DNA of 64,000 nucleotides. Source: a virus. The DNA lies in IMG/VR virus record IMGVR_UViG_3300036863_000086, positions 1 to 64,000 of that record; one strand, 5' to 3'. A model generated the notes under the pieces. It was not told where the DNA came from, ran no database searches, and was given only the letters and a program-made list of their open reading frames with translations. Of this stretch, positions 63,603 through 64,000 are shown piece by piece. Position numbers and translations under genes: made by a program. Every line of letters starts with the position of its first letter. Position 1 is the first letter of the stretch.

Positions 63603-63761
63603 ATGCTCAGGCAATTTGAAGTTCTCGTGTCCAATTCTCTGTCCATGCGCCGTCGCTGGCGCAAAGTATGGGGATTCAATGCCGCCGATGCGCGGAACCA
63701 CTGCCCACTGCTCATTGGGTATGAGCGTACACTCGGCCCGGTCAGAGAAGTTGAAATCTGA
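63603..63761 (+). CDS. Small basic protein (52 aa)
   Basis: ATG 63603 in the context GAGGTAAGGATGCTCAGG. Basic and Trp-containing (SLSMRRRWRKVWGFN). Overlaps the next gene by one base (TGATG). Confidence 0.5.
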   Translation: MLRQFEVLVSNSLSMRRRWRKVWGFNAADARNHCPLLIGYERTLGPVREVEI

Positions 63762-63922
63762 TGCTAAGGTTCGCTGGTGTAGCGTTGCTGGTCATCGCGG
63801 TCCTCGACCTGCTTTTCACTAACGACCTTCACCACAATTTCACGCCGGATTGGATCGTCGGCGGTGCGGGGCTGGTCGCGCTAATTGTCGACCGACTCGC
63901 GCCACACGAAGATGGTGACTGA
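63761..63922 (+). CDS. Two-helix membrane protein (53 aa)
   Basis: FAGVALLVIAVLDLLF and IVGGAGLVALIVDRLA are membrane helices joined by a His-rich loop. Coupled to the gene before. Confidence 0.5.
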   Translation: MLRFAGVALLVIAVLDLLFTNDLHHNFTPDWIVGGAGLVALIVDRLAPHEDGD

Positions 63923-63938
63923 AAGGAACCGAAACCAA

Positions 63939-64000
63939 ATGCTGGAGTGCCAGGACAAGAACGTAAACTGCACTGGTGAAATCCATACCTACGACATCAC
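63939..64000 (+). CDS. Hypothetical protein, cut by window end
   Basis: ATG 63939 with AAAGGAACC upstream; 20 codons visible (MLECQDKNVNCTGEIHTYDI) with two Cys, open at the window edge. Confidence 0.45.
   Translation, partial: MLECQDKNVNCTGEIHTYDI

Overview
The window is a segment of a tailed double-stranded DNA phage genome with siphovirus-type morphology (long tape-measure protein, tail-tube protein, Dit-like protein, G/GT tail chaperones). The host is probably an actinobacterium. The evidence is a secreted collagen-like protein of a type common in Actinobacteria (14179-14670), small protein families recurrent in actinophages (10053-10301, 42320-42865, 46791-47610), dense short overlapping genes, and a TTTGAGAACT motif like the boxA of actinobacterial rRNA leaders. 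No integrase was found, so lifestyle is open.

Layout. (1) 1-5788, plus strand: early/replication genes (ParB-like protein, a uracil-DNA-glycosylase/DNA polymerase I fusion, a degenerate MazG-like protein, an HNH nuclease, a RuvC-like resolvase), then two tRNA-Thr genes. (2) 6260-44023, minus strand, read right to left: small genes including an Acb2-type anti-CBASS homologue, terminase, portal, lysis genes, a GC-rich cassette of surface or tail genes, protease, scaffold, capsid, connectors, tail tube, frameshifted chaperone, tape measure, minor tail proteins, a GH26-type tail enzyme, an SNase-like protein and a holin-like protein. Two homing endonucleases sit among the tail genes. (3) 44149-49590, plus strand: three large arrays of a 36-nt unit with two conserved 9-nt boxes alternating with two variable 9-nt spacers, around a Nop/Transposase_20-like protein. 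I identify this as a phage-borne TIGR-Tas system of the nuclease-less TasA type. (4) 49622-53030: a methyltransferase between two related genes, then a small regulatory module (RHH protein, HTH protein, tRNA-like remnant, terminator). (5) 53440-64000, plus strand: a structured leader with boxA-like motifs, then small early genes, tRNAs and probable small structured RNAs.

Two things stand out. The first is the roughly 90-unit dual-spacer array with its Tas protein. The second, which I do not recognise from any described system, is 54.2-60.7 kb. Here successive gene groups, and some non-coding segments, are each bracketed by their own imperfect inverted repeat of 24-59 bp. The right arm of one pair abuts the left arm of the next. 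A transcript would fold into a row of closed loops with base-paired ends, like the processing stems around 16S and 23S rRNA, and the boxA-like motifs upstream suggest an rRNA-operon-like transcription and processing mode.

How the parts may work together (inference): left and right plus-strand genes serve takeover and replication, tRNAs adjust translation, Acb2 and TIGR-Tas act in conflict with host defences or rival phages, and the divergent region at 44.02-44.15 kb separates late transcription (leftward) from the array/Tas unit (rightward).
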